In this document: piece after piece, positions 6,672 to 7,426 of the stretch | Layout of the letters: every line of letters starts with the position of its first letter | How positions within the stretch are numbered: position 1 is the stretch's first letter | Assembly: GCA_029864785.1 (NCBI GenBank) | Contig: JAOTST010000069.1 | Span: 1-7,426, forward strand | Length of the DNA: 7,426 nt | Reading direction: 5' to 3' | Source of the DNA: Chromatiales bacterium | Lineage (GTDB): Bacteria; Pseudomonadota; Gammaproteobacteria; Thiohalomonadales; Thiohalomonadaceae | Program-made: the position numbers and the translations under genes | The notes under the pieces: generated by a model | What the model saw: only the letters and a program-made list of their open reading frames with translations | The model's database searches: none | Told to the model about the DNA's origin: nothing

Positions 6672-6817
6672 AACCAACCAAAGCTATTTCAAAGTGGAGA
6701 AAAAAGAGCTATGTAACGAGCTATGACGATGAGAGTATCCTCTCCGTGCAATGGGTAACTAATTACCCTGATATAATTTCTGGAATATTACAGAAAGGAG
6801 ATGAGAATCATGGCTGA
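6668..6817 (+). CDS. 49-residue small ORF coupled to the antiporter gene, unknown function
   Basis: This frame starts at an ATG whose last two bases begin the TGA stop of the antiporter (ATGA, 6668-6671). It stays open for 49 codons and ends at TGA 6815-6817, overlapping the first 8 bases of the next gene. It fills the whole gap between two neighbours that would otherwise be 138 bp apart. The product is a soluble-looking basic-then-acidic peptide beginning MKPTKAISKWRKKSY, with several aromatic residues, no membrane segment and no cysteine. No strong Shine-Dalgarno precedes it, so translation would depend on coupling to antiporter termination. I do not recognise a family. By chance alone a 49-codon open frame is not rare, so the case rests on the two overlaps. 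It could be an antiporter partner peptide, a translational-coupling device or a decayed remnant. Confidence 0.45.
   Translation: MKPTKAISKWRKKSYVTSYDDESILSVQWVTNYPDIISGILQKGDENHG
6795..6800 (+). promoter_or_regulatory. Strong Shine-Dalgarno that sets the start of the coiled-coil protein
   Basis: AAGGAG lies 9 bases before the ATG at 6810 and directly abuts the ATG at 6801. Spacing therefore selects 6810 as the true start. The site lies inside the 49-codon small ORF, as expected for coupled genes. Confidence 0.75.
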
Positions 6818-7268
6818 TGATAGATATTTAAAAGAGATATCGAACGAGCTTCGTTATATAGAGAGATCAAGAGCATCATCATGGAGGTGGGTAATTATCA
6901 TTGCTGCCGGAGTTTTTATTGGCAATATTGCCTCATTTAGTATTGAAAAAGCGGTTCAATATTGGGAATGGAATCAGGTTGGTAATTTCTTCAAAGCTGA
7001 GACTCAAAAGATGCAAATACAATCGCAAAAAAGTAAATTTGAAGAATCCGCAATTCTAAAATCTCAACAAATTAAATTAGAACAGCAAAGAAAACAGCTA
7101 GAAGCTCAGACTAAGCAAAGGCAATATCAGCTTCAACAAAAACAGCAAGGGTTAAGACAAGCTCAACAAACATGCAAATTTTGGACTCAACAATACGCTA
7201 AAGAGAACACATTATTTAACAAGTCTTACAGAGATCAGGCATGTAAAAAGGTTAATGAGTTCAAGTAA
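6810..7268 (+). CDS. Single-pass membrane protein with glutamine-rich coiled coil, unknown function
   Basis: A 152-residue protein counted from the ATG at 6810, chosen over the ATG at 6801 because of Shine-Dalgarno spacing. Residues 1-25 are charged (MADDRYLKEISNELRYIERS). One membrane helix spans about 26-46 (WRWVIIIAAGVFIGNIASFSI). Residues about 64-121 are a long Gln/Lys/Glu-rich helix with coiled-coil character (EQQRKQLEAQTKQRQYQLQQ). The C-terminal block has Cys122 and Cys145 around an aromatic stretch (CKFWTQQYA, YRDQACKKV), which could form a disulfide if the tail is periplasmic. No known domain is recognised. It overlaps the small ORF by 8 bp and so is the third gene of the antiporter unit. 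A role as an antiporter-associated membrane scaffold is only inference. The nearest terminator structure downstream points the other way. Confidence 0.8.
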   Translation: MADDRYLKEISNELRYIERSRASSWRWVIIIAAGVFIGNIASFSIEKAVQYWEWNQVGNFFKAETQKMQIQSQKSKFEESAILKSQQIKLEQQRKQLEAQTKQRQYQLQQKQQGLRQAQQTCKFWTQQYAKENTLFNKSYRDQACKKVNEFK

Positions 7269-7293
7269 TCAGAGCTATCTATGGGACAAGCAT

Positions 7294-7329
7294 AAAAAAA
7301 CGGCCTAGAACGATAAGCCCTAAGCCGTT
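7294..7329 (-). terminator. Strong rho-independent terminator reading leftward, downstream of tRNA-Arg
   Basis: On the minus strand a 13-bp stem (7317-7329 with 7299-7311, including three G-T wobbles) closes a 5-base loop TTATC and runs into seven T (complement of A7294-7300). It lies 17 bp downstream of the tRNA CCA end, which makes it the natural terminator of the tRNA gene. On the plus strand the stem is followed only by GATTTACTT, so it is a poor terminator for the coiled-coil gene. Confidence 0.88.
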
Positions 7330-7346
7330 GATTTACTTCACTTGTA

Positions 7347-7391
7347 TGGTGCGCCCGACACGATTCGAACGTGTGACCGCCTGGTTCGTAG
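7347..7391 (-). pseudogene. tRNA-Arg(ACG) 3' half, cut at the anticodon loop
   Basis: Read on the minus strand, the segment gives the full anticodon loop CTACGAA (7391-7385, anticodon ACG), the 3' anticodon stem CCAGG, a five-base variable loop CGGTC, the T-arm ACACG-TTCGAAT-CGTGT with a perfect stem, the 3' acceptor strand CGGGCGC, discriminator A and encoded CCA. A complete tRNA should have CCTGG just 5' of the loop, seen on the plus strand as CCAGG at 7392-7396. The sequence there is ATACA, and no D-arm or 5' acceptor strand appears in the remaining 35 bases. The gene is therefore truncated or interrupted at position 31/32. The fragment fits the distal copy left when an integrative element uses the tRNA 3' half as its attachment site. 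A group I intron in the anticodon loop would also split the gene here. Confidence 0.85.
7385..7391. other. Probable attachment-site core (anticodon loop)
   Basis: The 7-base anticodon loop TTCGTAG is the last sequence shared with a normal tRNA-Arg(ACG). On its left is the tRNA stem arm CCTGG and on its right is foreign ATACA. Some tyrosine integrases are known to cross over in anticodon loops, with the stem arms as core half-sites. This position fits that use. The element would lie to the right, outside the window. Confidence 0.5.
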
Positions 7392-7397
7392 ATACAT

Positions 7398-7416
7398 AGA
7401 TAGTTTGTAACTATCT
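7398..7416. repeat. Perfect 8-bp inverted repeat next to the tRNA break
   Basis: AGATAGTT (7398-7405) and AACTATCT (7409-7416) are exact reverse complements around TGT. The repeat starts 6 bp beyond the anticodon loop. It may be a recombinase or excisionase binding site at the element end, or the last hairpin of an intron. Confidence 0.55.
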
Positions 7417-7426
7417 GATTTTATTA

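Noticed and set aside
6731..6744. GAGAG-TATC-CTCTC hairpin as terminator of the antiporter gene
   Set aside because: It has only five base pairs and no following T-run, and it lies inside the coupled small ORF.
6801..6809. Start of the coiled-coil protein at ATG 6801
   Set aside because: The AAGGAG directly abuts this ATG, leaving no spacing; the ATG at 6810 has 9 bases.
1..7426. CRISPR array, transposase, rRNA or toxin-antitoxin genes
   Set aside because: No regularly spaced repeats, no recombinase or transposase frame and no rRNA sequence were seen. The small ORF plus coiled-coil pair has no toxin or antitoxin feature.

Overview
The window looks like a piece of a gammaproteobacterial chromosome. 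The reasons are a DusC-type tRNA-dihydrouridine synthase, a Tex protein ending in the usual HhH and S1 domains, a KefB/KefC-like antiporter with an RCK domain, and a tRNA-Arg(ACG) 3' half with the gammaproteobacterial variable-loop pattern. I cannot name the genus. Base composition falls from left to right: by hand count, 841-900 is 32/60 G+C, 5161-5220 is 22/60 and 7081-7140 is 23/60.

Left part (1-3554). The window opens inside tex, which runs off the left edge. Next is an orphan response regulator built from two receiver domains in tandem with no output domain. It converges on a two-gene minus-strand unit, acyP (acylphosphatase) followed by dusC, with only 8 bp between the stop codons of the regulator and dusC. 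These are mostly housekeeping genes. The exception is the double-receiver protein, whose halves align without a gap at an offset of 153 residues.

Middle part (3555-5069). An NnrU/isoprenylcysteine-methyltransferase-like membrane protein diverges from acyP. It is followed by a 94-residue protein with two membrane segments and no firm family. A 416-bp stretch without a convincing gene follows. It holds several inverted repeats, an isolated perfect -10 hexamer, a 13-base direct repeat and the likely promoter and ribosome binding site of the antiporter.

Right part (5070-7426). Three plus-strand genes form a tight unit: the cation/proton antiporter, a 49-codon small ORF that starts at an ATGA overlap with the antiporter stop, and a single-pass membrane protein with a glutamine-rich coiled coil whose start overlaps the end of the small ORF. 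Last, on the minus strand, come a strong intrinsic terminator and the 3' half of tRNA-Arg(ACG). The tRNA stops matching exactly at the 5' edge of the anticodon loop and is replaced by unrelated AT-rich sequence carrying a perfect 8-bp inverted repeat. The simplest reading is the distal junction of an element integrated in the tRNA gene, with the element lying to the right of the window. A group I intron in the anticodon loop is the main alternative.

No complete new system can be demonstrated here. The best leads are the split tRNA gene, the antiporter/small ORF/coiled-coil operon and the duplicated receiver protein.
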